Position numbers and translations under genes: made by a program
Part shown: piece by piece, positions 9,487 to 21,273 of the stretch
How the letters are laid out: each line of letters opens with the position of its first letter
Numbering within the stretch: the stretch's first letter is position 1
NCBI GenBank assembly: GCA_000320605.2
Contig: KB445798.1
Location: 252,898 to 316,897 of the forward strand
Length of the DNA: 64,000 bases
Direction: 5' to 3'
Source: Gelatoporia subvermispora B
Taxonomy: Eukaryota; Basidiomycota; Agaricomycetes; Polyporales; Gelatoporiaceae
Notes under the pieces: generated by a model
What the model saw: the letters and a program-made list of their open reading frames with translations, nothing else
What the model was told of the DNA's origin: nothing
Database searches by the model: none

Positions 9487-12400
9487 CGCTTCGAACTTCC
9501 TCAAGCTCTGGGACGAGATAACGGGGGGACGATAGCTCGCCGGAAGGACGTCGCCACGCGCCTGCACTGCCGCAGAGCGTTACGTAATGCCTGTCCGAGT
9601 AGCACGGGGACTATGATGTCGTGAGAACAGGGAGGGCGTCAAGCCCCGCTATAGCAGTATGCGGGATAGTGCCCCCTACTCTGCAAGTGCGGACATACCA
9701 GCAGAATTCTGATTGCAAAGAACGGAATGCATCAATCCCATGATGGACGTCCAGCTGCGTTTGGACTGGTTATGCTCCACGCGCCTGCCAGTGACTCACA
9801 GGTGCCTAACTTGTGAGTCGCTTTACCTAGACTTTATCCGGCGAAGCACCTCAAAGTCTATATGGCCGCTCAGACTTCGACCAGTCATGGGGCTAGTGTA
9901 GATCAACCAGTGGCCTAAATGTATCTGTGAGTATATATGGGTGTACATGATTGCAGTTTCTTGAGTGCCGGTATGCAGGAGTCAGCAATTTATCTGACGA
10001 TTCGTGCAATAAGCCGGAAGAGTGACCCGATATCTCATTTCTCATTCCGGCAAGACACAGCGGTGAACACTCTTCCAAAATTCTCCATCTGTTCAGAATA
10101 CCCCTAGCCTCCAAGCTCTCAGTGAAGAGCATGATGGTTCGAATTCGTCACCTCGAGCCTCGCGGCGTCGGACGAGATTGGAGGTGTGGACTGTAGCACG
10201 AATGCAATAAAGACGTTCATATGCCGGAGCAAACCCTATCAGTTCACTACGTCGTTCATGACATTCCATCGCAATCAGTCCATATCGTAGCCACCAAAGA
10301 CGCGGGCGAACGGTGCGACTCCTGGCCGGGCCGAGCAACCCAGAGACGAAGCTTGTGTAAATACCCACTACTCACAAGCACTTTGGCGCAGGAGAGTCGG
10401 CGTAGGTTTTTACAGTGGAGAATGGCCTCGATGGACAACGGATAGAGCAATTTCACCGCTCTGATCGCGTGAGCGAGCGTATGTGCATCGTCAGCAGTGA
10501 ACCGCTCAAACCCCGCCGTATTTACAACCCCCTCAGAGTCCGAAGTCTAGAGGGGGCAGGACGCAAGCACGACCAGACTCAACCTAGACCAGCGATCCGA
10601 GATGCCGCATGACACGCTAGTGCCAGTCCGTCCGTTTACGAGCTCTCCGGTCCGCGCCGCGTAGCTCAAGCATTTCCACAGAGAGGTCATGAGCGGTGAG
10701 CAGCCATCCACATCGCCCAGGTGACTTCACATAGAATGAAGTATCCTCGGACGCGTGGCTGAGGGAGCATGTGGGGACGCGGAGGCGCGCCTGTGGAGCG
10801 CGGCGGGTCCCGCTCCCGATGTGCACGGAGAGCGCGGTGCGAGGCTGCCCGAGTGAGTGCGGAGTGTTGGCGGTGATTTGGAGAACCTGTCCTTGAGATA
10901 ATGCCCAGAGGGGGATGTATGCCCGGTCGACGGGGCGCTATGGTGCGCTTCAATTTGTGGATAGACCATGACAACATCATGGACACCGCCGCAGGAGCAG
11001 TCTGGGCGGCGAAGAATTCCATGCCACTGCTTGGCATGCAGTCCCCGGAAGAACACAGCAGAAGACGAAGCAGAGAGGGGAGACAATTCAGTACAAGCGT
11101 GGAGTGCGTCGAATAGGGGCCCGTCCCGCGAGGCTCGAGCTCGGTGGCTGACGCGGGCGCCTTGCCCGTATCTTGCAGTTGCTCGTACGACGAGCTCGAG
11201 CTACCATGGCAGCGGTCGCATCCAGACTGACGAACTCATGGTGCAGCACAATGTCCAGCGACGCTAGAACTCCAACAACTACACGACGGTCTCTCTGGTC
11301 CCCTCAGCCGCACGCACCAGAAGCGTCGCGCCCACATGCGATCACGCGCCGAAGCCCGCGAGTCACGCACACCGCGCGACTTGCGCTATCGCCGCGCGCG
11401 ATGGCGCAGCGGGTGTCTACGGTATACCCGCCTACCCGCCTCGCGTGTCTCGCCTCCCGGCCCCCTTCGCAGCTTCGCCCGCCTGCTGAATCTGATCTGA
11501 TGTCCGTCGCGTCGCGCCGAAGCGCAGATCGGTGTCTCTGACTTCTGCGCACGCGACCTCCCGGGCTTCTGGGTGCTCGCGGCAGTGCACCGCGAGCGTA
11601 CACGAGCGATCGCACGCGCAATTTGTGGCGCGTCGCTAGGTGTGCACGCGAGGTCTCGCTCGCGTGCAGGTTTTGGGGCGCGCGCAGCACACGACCGGGC
11701 GGCGAGAAGACGAGAAGAATTTCATGAGACCGTGTGCGGTGCGCGGTGCGCGGTGGGTTAACGTGGCGAAGGACAACGAAGTAGCGGCGAGCACACGCCG
11801 GCAGCGACGCCACGAAGACGCAGGGCCGCGCTGGTCCTGCATGCGTGTACGTCTTCGAGCCCAACAATTACGTGACCGAGGGACACAGGTGAAGTGTCCG
11901 TGACGGTGTCGTCGTCGCAAGGGGCTGCATTCCGAGTCCTTCACAATGTCACGTACGGTGTCCAGCGACGAGAGGACGAGCTGCGTTCCTGTTCGAGGCG
12001 CGAGCCGGCGGACAGCGATCGCAATATATCACGCGCAGAAACGGATCGAGCGGGTCAGGCCTTCAGGAGAGGAGACGTCGACGATCGAAAAATTTACGGC
12101 AGGGTAAACGGGCGCGCGCCCTGTGTAGGTGCGGGCATGCATATGGGAAGTCTAAAGGCCCCGAGGGCGCAACGCGCGTCAACGGGGCGCGTCAACTGCC
12201 TCTGTCTGTCCTTCTGTCGCTGTCTCCGCCTGCCTCGCTGCAAGAGAGATCATGGCAATCATCGGATGTGTGCAGGAACCAGGGTGCGGTCTGTCGTGGT
12301 GGGAACGGGAAGACAGGAAGCCAAGGTACCATCTGGACGGCCGTCCGCCAACCAAGGCAGCTGATCTGAAGAAGCGGGGAAGCGATTGCTTCGCTGTACT

Positions 12401-13339
12401 AGCCATTCGCGGGATCTGTCAACTAGCAAGATGATTGAGTGGCCGAAGTTGTCTCGTGGGCTGATGGAATGAACAGGCTATTACATTGTGCTCGCTCTCG
12501 CTCGCAGGGAGGTGCTAAAGATACACATGAGCCGGAGCCGAGAGAAGAGGTGCCGCTCAATGAGCACTGCATTCCGAATTCATGTCGCCGGAGTGCTGTT
12601 CATCCTGAGGAGACGCTGGCTGCAGATGATGAGGCGGAGGGTATCGGTGGCGCCGAGCGGTGGCGCGGATGCTCCGGAGTGAGAGATAAGGGTTGAACTT
12701 GTCAGGAACGCCCAAGCGGTCGAACCGAGCTCGCGGGTAGGCCTGGACAAATCAGCGCACGCGGTCTCCACGCTGCGATGAAATGCAATCTCGTCCCTGC
12801 GGGGCAACATATGACGTTGTGAGAACATACCAATGGAACGAAGCAAGCGACGCGCAACTTCGAGAAGACCAAGGGCAGAACGCCGCCGTGAAACGCAGAA
12901 AACATCCGACGACGGTCGACAAGGCAGCTGAGATTACATTGTCAAGCCCGACAGCCCAAGACACAGAATTCGGAATCGGAATCGGAATTGTCGCGCGCGG
13001 TTCGATGCGACGTGCGCCTGCAGATCTTCTTGCCTGAGCCACCGCAAGCCACGAGAGAGCCACGACGCCGCGCGAAAATGAAGATGACTCCTACTTGCCC
13101 AGACGGACGCCGCCAGAGATAAGCAAAAGGCTCGGGGATCGAGCTGACGCAAGATGGAGAACAGAAAATAGAACGGGCTGTGGCCAAGCACGCTAGCGTA
13201 AGACGAGCTGGATGTTTCGCAAAATTTCTGGACGAGCACGGCGTCGATCCCGATCGGCGCGCGTCGGCCTGTACGGAGCTGCTTATTGCCGGATAAGGGA
13301 GATCCTCCAACCGGACCAATGAGATACACCCGCGTGTGA
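9487..13339. other. Long region without a supported gene
   Basis: From about 10700 to 13300 the sequence is rich in GC and CpG, so open frames occur in all six frames without homologous motifs, consistent splice signals or codon preference. Frames such as 11304-11867 minus, 11894-12364 plus and 12934-13458 minus overlap one another and were judged chance frames. The left part (9487-10600) has ordinary composition and contains the promoter of the minus-strand WH1-kinase. Nothing else could be supported. Confidence 0.4.
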
Positions 13340-14160
13340 CACCGTAACGGGCGATTGCGTGAGCCATTTGTCAGCAGAAATGTCCCTCTTTTAGGAATCA
13401 AGTTCGTTCTCCGACAGGGGCGCGCGCAGGCAGCGTCAGCACAGGGCAGCCAGCTCATCGTATTCTCTGTTCACAAGCTCGCTGTTCTCGCTGCTTCTCC
13501 TGATGAATTGAACTCACAATGTCGGCAACAGCATGGCATGACGTGGCTGGGGTAGCCGCATAGTGAAACTCACGGCGAGCTCATCCGAGCTGTGCGCGGA
13601 ACGGCTGGGGATGAAACAGGACGTGACGTGACTGGCGGGGGCGGATGGAAGCTCACCCCGCAAAGCTAGCGTGCGCTGCTCATTTATCCCGACAACTGCC
13701 AATCGCAGCACATCAGTCGAGCAAACGCTGGATTGGGTCTAGCAGCTGCGAGACGAGCCGCGACAAACCGCGGCGAGCCGAATTATCGTGCGTTTTCGGA
13801 CCTGGATGTGCTGGTTTGCTTATCGTTTTGCGGGGCAGAGAGCCGGCGAGGCTGACTCGTCGGGGAGGGTGAACATTTGTCCCCTTGTGGCGCTATCCGC
13901 GGCGGGCCCATCGCCCGCCGTCCCGCACATTTTCGTGCGGATGTCGGTGCTCGTGGAGGCAGGTGAGCATGGCGTGCATCGTCGAGAATTGGCAAAGATG
14001 TCGAGAAGATGACCCGGCAGGCACGGGCTGGCGCGCGAGTGGGGACGAGAAGTGGATGGGCAGGCGCTATGGCATCAGCAGCACGCATACCTGGGTGCCG
14101 GACTCCAGTCGCCAGATGCGCCATATGCTCCATGTCAGATGCAGCCGTGTCACGCGCTCG

Positions 14161-14167
14161 TATAAAA
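14161..14167 (+). promoter_or_regulatory. TATA box of POT transporter copy 1
   Basis: TATAAAA lies 158 bases before the ATG within a promoter conserved between both copies. Copy 2 reads TATGAAA at the matching position (17656-17662). Confidence 0.55.
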
Positions 14168-14318
14168 CTAAACACCCGCCGACAAAATCTTCTTCGCATA
14201 CTTCGTTCACCGAGTCCCCCCCGTCCCCCACGGCTCGTTTGCTCGTCGCAGCTCTTGCTCGACGTCCTCACTGAAGTGTCCCCCGACCGTCCCGCTAACG
14301 CATCCGACTGCGAGCAGC

Positions 14319-16347
14319 ATGGCTGGGCTCCAGACAGACACTGATATCATGGCTGGCCTCGCGGAGGCGAAGCGTCGCGACGTCGTCTACGAGAAGAACG
14401 TCGCGTCGTCCTCCATTGACCACGAGTCACACGAGCTCGACGGTATCCACGACGGTCTCGAATTTCCTACTCACGAGGAGCGAGACACCCTCCGCCGTGT
14501 TCCCGACAATGTTCCATGGAATGCATACCGTGAGTCGCGTTGCATCACTCGACACGTCGCCGTTGTGTTCTGACCCTCGCAAAAGTCATCGCGTTCGTAG
14601 AACTGGCCGAGCGGTTCTCGTACTACGGCACGTCTGTCGTCTTCACCAACTTCATCCAGCAACCTCTTCCTTCACGCACCGGTGCGGGCTTCAAGAGCGG
14701 CCAGTCCGGTGCGCTCGGCATGGGTGAGCGCGCCTCTACCGGTATCACGACCTTCAACTCGTTCTGGGTGTACGTTATCCCCTTGTTCGGCGCGTACATC
14801 GCGGACACACACTGGGGTCGTTTCAAGACCATCTGTTACTCCGTTGCGATTGCCCTTATCGGCCACGTCCTCCTCGTTGTCTCTGCCATCCCTGGTATCA
14901 TCGACAAAGAGCACGCCTCACTCGCTATCTTCATCGTTGCGATCATCGTCATGGGTCTCGGTACCGGTGGTTTCAAGGCGAACATCTCCCCGCTCGTTGC
15001 TGAGCAATATAAGCGCACGAAGCTCTTCATCTCGCACACCAAGTCTGGCGAGCGAGTCATCGTCGACCCCACGCTCACTACCTCCAGAATCTACATGGTG
15101 AGTTCTCTTTGATCGCATCAGGCGCGCAATGTACTGATGCGCCATCGTAGTATTTCTACTTGTTTATCAATATCGGGGCTCTGGTTGGCCAGATCGGCAT
15201 GTCGTACTCCGAGAAGGTAAGCGCCTTCCCGATTTGGTCATTAGCCTGCGCTCACATCCTCTGTGCTCGTGCAGTATGTCGGCTTTTGGCTCGCATATAC
15301 CCTTCCCACTGCCGTTTTCATGCTGTGTCCCATTGTCCTCATGATCGGTAACTCGCGCTATGTGAAGTCGCCGCCGCAGGGCTCCGTCCTCGCCGCCTCG
15401 CTCCGTCTCTGGCGCTACAACATGAAGGGCCGCTGGTCCTGGAACCCGTACACCACCTACAAGCGCCTCACCGCGCCCGACTTCTGGGAGACCGCGAAGC
15501 CGAGCAACTACAAGGGCGAGGACCTTCCCGCCTGGATGACCTTCGACGACCAGTGGGTCGATGAGGTCAAGCGTGGGTTTAAGGCGTGCTCCGTCTTCAT
15601 GTGGTACCCCATCTACTGTGCGTCTTATCTCCCTCCCTAGCGCTTCGCGCTCCGCGGACCTCGTGCTGATGCTGGCGTAACCGAACAGGGCTCACGTACA
15701 ACCAGCTGAACAACAACCTGACGTCGCAGGCCGCGACCATGGTCACGAACGGCGTCCCGAACGACGTGCTGTCGAACCTCGACCCCATTGCGCTCATCAT
15801 CTTCATCCCCATCTGCGACCTGTTCATCTACCCTGCGCTGCGTCGTGCGGGTCTCAACTTTAGCCCGCTCAAGAAGATCACGCTCGGCTTCTTCACTGGC
15901 GCCGCGGCGATGGTTTGGACCGCCGTCGTGCAGCACTACATCTACAAGCGCAACCCGTGCGGGTACTACGTCACCACCTGCGAGGACGCCGCCGGCAACG
16001 CGCTCACGTCCGACCTCAACGTGTGGATCCAGACCGGCTCGTATGTCCTGATCGCGTTCTCGGAGATCTTCGCATCTATCACCGGTCTCGAGTACGCGTT
16101 CACGAAGGCGCCGAAGAACATGCGCTCGCTCGTCATGGCCATCTTCCTGTTCATGTCCGCGATCGCGAGCGCGATCGGCGAGGCGTTCGTCTCGCTCTCG
16201 GATGACCCGCTGCTCGTGTGGAACTACGGCGTCATGGCCGTGCTTGCCGTCATTGCCGGAACGATCTTCTGGTTCCAGTACCGCGAGCTGGACGCGCAGG
16301 AGGACGAGCTCAACGCGCTCGCCGAGGGCCACATGAACGACGATTAG
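14319..16347 (+). CDS. POT/PTR2-family proton-coupled oligopeptide transporter, copy 1
   Basis: Five exons with phase-consistent junctions: 14319-14529, 14586-15097, 15151-15216, 15275-15617 and 15689-16347, giving 596 residues, normal for fungal PTR2 proteins. Exon 2 starts with the family signature ELAERFSYYG (ExxERFxYYG), followed by hydrophobic segments and IADTHWGRF. Exon 3 carries FYLFINIGALVGQ, the second POT signature, and the last exon has the C-terminal membrane segments (ALIIFIPICDLFIY, AIFLFMSAIASAIGE). POT proteins import di- and tripeptides with protons across the plasma membrane. The start at 14319 opens a hydrophilic N-terminal tail of about 70 residues that is conserved in copy 2. 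A canonical TATA box lies 158 bases upstream. Peptide specificity cannot be told from sequence. Confidence 0.93.
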
Positions 16348-16600
16348 TGCGGAGTGCCGCGCGCGCGTGTATGCTGCGTCGTGCCGGTGCCTACTTGGCC
16401 CGCCGACGCCCCCTTGTACTCCTTATGATGACCACCCACTGTGATATCCAATATATCCACGTTTGCGCCTGGGTCCCGGATGCTTGTACGTTATGACCTT
16501 GATATTTTGTGTGCGCATCTGCTGCCCGATGTACGGTGCGGGGTTTGGGTAGGATAGCCTAATGTAATGGTTTTGCATCGATCCAAAAGTCTCTTCTCAA

Positions 16601-17069
16601 TTTCTTCGTCTTCGTTGAAATGCTGCAAGGACCCGGTGACATTGCTCTGATGATCGCCAGCCCAAGAGCTGTGCAGAATTTGGACACCAGACACCAACCG
16701 CTCAAGTTTCGGGGACCCCAGAGACCGGGTACCACCCCCGCTTTCCTGTCCAATGAGGCGAACTTGAAGTTGTGCCATTGAAGTACCAACGCTTTCCTTC
16801 GCATACTGATGTGGCTTCAAGAGGTTTGTGTCCCGCACTCAGCAGACGTCTTATTCTGTGTCCGAGGGCAGTCGAACTGTCGGTAGAGGCGTGACAAATC
16901 GTGGCAAAGTCCGTGACATGACAGCACGTAATGTAACACCGTGACTAGCCTTGGGTACTGTTTGCGTATTTCAGGCCGATTTTGGGCATTTTGGTGGCTA
17001 AATCTCATGGAAATTTGCCTGGGTCCTAGCCACCCTCCTATAATGTTGGCCGCGGGCTTGCGAGACTAC
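16601..17069. other. Unique spacer between transporter copies
   Basis: About 470 bases not shared between the two duplicated units. No gene was recognised. Confidence 0.5.
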
Positions 17070-20000
17070 TATAACGGGTGACTGCGTCAGCCATGTGTCA
17101 GCAATGTCTCTCTCTTTAAGGAATGCAATTCGTTCTCCGACAGGGGCGCGCGCAGACAGCGCAGCCAGCTCATCATGTTCTCTGTTCACAAGCTCGCTGT
17201 TCTCGCTACTTCTCCTGATGCATTGAATTCGCAATGTCCATGACGTGGCTGGGGTAACCGCATAGTGAAACTCACGGCGAGCTCATCCGAGTTATGTGCG
17301 GAACGGCTGGGGATGAAACAGGACGTGACGTGACTAGCGGGGGCGGGTGGTTGAAGCTCACCCCGCAAAGCTAGCGTATGTTGCTCATTTATCCCGACAA
17401 CTGCAGCACATCAGTCAAGCAAGGGGCTGAATTGCGTCCAGCAAGTGCGAGATGAGCCGAATATCGTGCGTTTTCGAACCTGAATGTGTTGCTTTACTTA
17501 TCGTTTTGCGGGGTACATAGAGACTCGAGAGTCGGCGAGGCTGACTCGTCGGGGAGGGTGAACATTTGTCCCCCCCCCTCGTGGCGTTGTCCGCGGCAGG
17601 CCCGCCGCCCGCCGTCCCGCACATTTTCGTGCGATGCCGTCGTGTCACGCGCTCGTATGAAACTAAACACCCGCCGACAAAAACTTTTTCGTGTACTTCG
17701 TTCACCGAGTCCCCTCCGCCCCCCACGGCTCGTTCGCTTGACGCAGTTCCTGCTCGACGTCCTCATTGAAGTGTCCCCCGACCGTCTGCTACCGCATTCC
17801 GACTGCGAGCAGCATGGCTGGGCTCCAGGCAGATGGAGATGTCGTGGCCGGCCTCGCGGAAGCGAAGCGGCAAGACGTCGTCTATGAGAAGAAGGTCGCG
17901 TCGTCCTCAATCGAACACGAGTCACACGAGCTCGACGGTATCCACGACGGTCTCGAATTTCCTACTCATGAGGAACGAGATACCCTCCGCCGTGTTCCCG
18001 ACAATGTCCCATGGAACGCGTACTGTAAGTCGTGTCGCGCTGACCGACTTGTCGCCGCCGTGTGCTGATACTCGCAAAAGTCATCGCGTTCGTAGAACTG
18101 GCCGAGCGGTTCTCATACTGCGGCACGTCTGTCGTTTTCACCAACTTCATCCAACAACCCCTCACGTCACGCACCGGTGCGGGCTTCGCGAGCGGTCAGT
18201 CCGGTGCGCTCGGCATGGGTGAGCGCGCCTCTACCGGTATCACGACCTTCAACTCGTTCTGGGTGTACGTTATCCCCCTGTTCGGCGCGTACATCGCGGA
18301 CACACACTGGGGTCGTTTCAAGACCATCTGTTACTCCGTCGCGATTGCGCTCATTGGCCACATCCTGCTCGTTGTCTCCGCCGTCCCCGGCATCATCGAC
18401 CAGGAGCACGCCTCACTCGCGATCTTCATCGTTGCAATTATCGTCATGGGTCTCGGCACCGGTGGTTTCAAGGCGAACATCTCACCGCTCGTCGCTGAGC
18501 AGTACAAGCGCTCAAAGCTGTTCATTAGCCATACCAAGTCTGGCGAGCGAGTTATCGTCGACCCCACACTCACTACCTCCAAAATCTACATGGTGAGCTA
18601 TCTATATCATCATCAGGCGCGCAATAATGTACTGATGCGTCATCGCAGTATTTCTACTTGTTCATTAATATCGGTGCTCTGGTTGGTCAGATCGGCATGA
18701 CGTACTCCGAGAAGGTATGTACGTTCCCGATGTGGTCATCAGTGCGCGCTCACATCCTCCGTGCAGTACGTAGGTTTCTGGCTCGCGTATACCCTTCCCA
18801 CTGCCGTCTTCATGCTGTGCCCCATTGTTCTCATGGTCGGTAACAAGCGCTATGTGAAGTCGCCGCCGCAGGGATCCGTCCTCGCCGCCTCGCTCCGCCT
18901 ATGGCGCTACAACATGAAGGGCCGCTGGTCCTGGAACCCGTACACCACCTACACGCGCCTCACCGCGCCCGACTTCTGGGAATCCGCAAAGCCGAGCAAC
19001 TACAAGGGCGAGGAGCTTCCCGCCTGGATGACCTTCGACGATCAGTGGGTCGATGAGGTCAAGCGTGGGTTCAAGGCGTGCTCCGTCTTTTTGTGGTACC
19101 CCATCTACTGTGCGTCTTATCTTCCTGCCTAGCGCTCCGCGGAGCTCGTGCTGATGCTGCCGCGACCGAATAGGGCTCACGTACAACCAGCTGAACAACA
19201 ACCTGACGTCACAGGCCGCGACCATGGTCACGAACGGCGTCCCGAACGACGTGCTGTCGAACCTCGACCCCATTGCGCTCATCATCTTCATCCCCATCTG
19301 CGACCTGTTCATCTACCCCGCGCTGCGTCGCGCGGGTCTCAACTTTAGCCCGCTCAAGAAGATCACGCTCGGCTTCTTCACTGGCGCGGCGGCGATGGTT
19401 TGGACCGCCGTCGTGCAGCACTACATCTACAAGCGCAACCCGTGCGGGTACTACGTCACCACGTGCGAGGACGCCGCCGGCAATGCGCTCACGTCCGACC
19501 TGAACGTGTGGATCCAGACCGGCTCATATGTCCTGATCGCGTTCTCGGAGATCTTCGCATCTATCACCGGTCTCGAGTACGCATTCACGAAGGCGCCGAA
19601 GAACATGCGTTCGCTCGTCATGGCGATCTTCCTGTTCATGTCTGCGATCGCGAGCGCGATCGGTGAGGCGTTCGTACCGCTCTCGGACGACCCGCTGCTC
19701 GTGTGGAACTACGGCGTCATGGCCGTGCTTGCCGTGATCGCGGGCACGATCTTCTGGTTCCAGTACCGCGAGCTCGACGCGCAGGAGGACGAGCTCAACG
19801 CGCTCGCCGAGGGCCGCCTGAACGACAGCGAGCACTAATGAGTGCGGCACGCGTGTATGCTGCCTATGTGCCTGTGCCTCCCCGTCCCAGCGACGTCCCC
19901 TTGTACTCTTTTTGATGACCACCCACTGTCATATGATATATCCACGCTTGCGCCTGGGTCTCGGCTGCTAGTACGTTATGACGTAGGTATTGTGTGTGCG

Positions 20001-20090
20001 CATCTATGCTGCCCGATGTACGGTGCGTGGTCACGGTAGGATAGCTTAATGTAATGCTTTATTGTCAATCCAAAAGTCAATTTTTGGATA
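17070..20090 (+). repeat. Tandem duplication, copy 2 (peptide transporter unit)
   Basis: Second copy of the transporter unit. It is shorter in the promoter because about 200 bases present at roughly 13938-14141 in copy 1 are missing here, at a point flanked by GATG in copy 1. The remaining promoter, all introns and the 3' flank align well by eye. Confidence 0.9.
17814..19838 (+). CDS. POT/PTR2-family oligopeptide transporter, copy 2 (signature Tyr changed to Cys)
   Basis: Exons 17814-18024, 18081-18592, 18649-18714, 18767-19109 and 19174-19838 give 598 residues. The first four exons have exactly the lengths of copy 1, and the last is two codons longer (ends NDSEH). The protein is nearly identical to copy 1, and no frameshift or stop was seen, so the gene appears expressed or recently active. 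The clear exception is the ExxERFxYYG signature, which reads ERFSYCG here because TAC became TGC. Those residues form part of the proton/peptide coupling motif in POT transporters, so transport may be altered. The promoter has lost about 200 bases and its TATA box reads TATGAAA. Together these changes suggest copy 2 is diverging in both expression and activity. Confidence 0.92.
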
Positions 20091-21273
20091 TGCCGTGTAA
20101 AGACGCAAGCTCCATCCGACTGCCTCAGCGTGGTGGTTAGCACTGGGAGGTGAACTGTAGTACCATCGATTGGCGAGACGCACACCGCCAGTACGGATAT
20201 GTTGGCTAGTGGAAGTATTGTGAGATACAATCACTGATTCATCTCCGGATCAGGCTAGCTGCACCGCTTATGTAGCAGCCCTTAAGTTGTTCCCCCATGG
20301 TGATGCATAGACGAGAGAGTCAAACAGACCTGCTACATAGTGCTTAGGTACATGACGTCATGTGTTCACGTGACCTATCAGAATTAGCTCTGGCTCACTC
20401 CGCCGAAGAGGTTGAATCCGTAAAATCCGCGCCGTCTTTCACTTCAGCAGTAGCTTGGGGACTTAGCTCGCCGTCTGGGTCGAGAGTCGCCGCTCATATG
20501 CACTTCTAGTTGTCGCCAGTCTATGGTGGCTCAACTTCTGAACCCTTCTGTCGAGGAAAGCTCTCAGAACCCGTTTGCTAGCACCCACCTACTGCCTATC
20601 AGCGCATGGGGCCATTGGCCGGTGTCGAATGGTGCATAATAGTGACGCATGGTCTTGGAGGGAAGTCTCCTTCTTTTGGAATGCATACTTTCACTTCGAG
20701 ATGATGCTGTGCTTTGGTCTGAATCGCAAAACAGACCACCATGGTCGCGCTCACTCTGTAGGGCTCTGCAACACCGCCGGTTGCGCCCACGCGACTCTCA
20801 GCGAGTATGTCTGATTCAAGAAGTATTGTGCGCCGTGCACTGCCCATACGGTGTTATTATCACTCATCAATTTGACAGAATACGTTGAGAGAACATGACG
20901 AAAGCGAGAGCTGTGCGAAATGCTGCGCTCACGGATCGATCGCCGGCGTCAGCGTCAATCAGCTCAGGGCGACACCGGTTCGTTAGTAGGGGGACCCGCA
21001 GTCCACATAACGTTCCCGGACGCCATTTACCGCAATAGCCAAAGGGCTGCCGACTCAAATTTTACCAGTCTAGCTCCCATACCCACACTCTCTTCGTTGC
21101 TAGTCAACTTGTCTCCCTTGCGAGGTTGCAGAGAGTGCGCGTGAGCATCTGGCACCATACGACTGAATACGTGAGCAGTTGAACGTTTACTTGATTCCTG
21201 TGGACCTGAGTCCGGACGAATCCTAGCTAGACTTGTTCGTCTGGGATCTAGGCATTCAACCAGTCTGCTCTCG
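20091..21273. other. Intergenic region upstream of kinase 4
   Basis: No gene is supported. A perfect ATGACGTCAT (20352-20361), a CRE-type site, is followed after six bases by CACGTGA (20367-20373), an E-box-type site. They lie about 900 bases before the kinase start, so a link to that gene is uncertain. Confidence 0.45.

Larger units (their letters stand above)
13340..16600 (+). repeat. Tandem duplication, copy 1 (peptide transporter unit)
   Basis: This block includes about 980 bases of promoter, the whole transporter gene and about 250 bases of 3' flank. It recurs at about 17070-20090. Matching landmarks include CCGACAGGGGCGCGCGCAG upstream and GCTGCCCGATGTACGGTGCG downstream of the coding region. 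The exon lengths of the two genes are identical except in the last exon. Confidence 0.9.

Noticed and set aside
10130..10150. GGTTCGAATTC, resembling a tRNA T-loop
   Set aside because: No acceptor stem, D-arm or anticodon arm can be formed around it.
11304..11867. Long minus-strand open frame of 187 codons
   Set aside because: It lies in CpG-rich sequence with equally long frames on the other strand, no motif, and Arg/Ala/Ser-rich composition expected from base bias.
12934..13458. Minus-strand frame of 174 codons
   Set aside because: It overlaps another frame in the same region and part of the duplicated transporter promoter, and is not conserved in the matching part of copy 2.
15637..16332. 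231-codon frame antisense to the transporter
   Set aside because: It is a shadow of the last transporter exon, caused by GC-rich codon bias; the same shadow occurs in copy 2.
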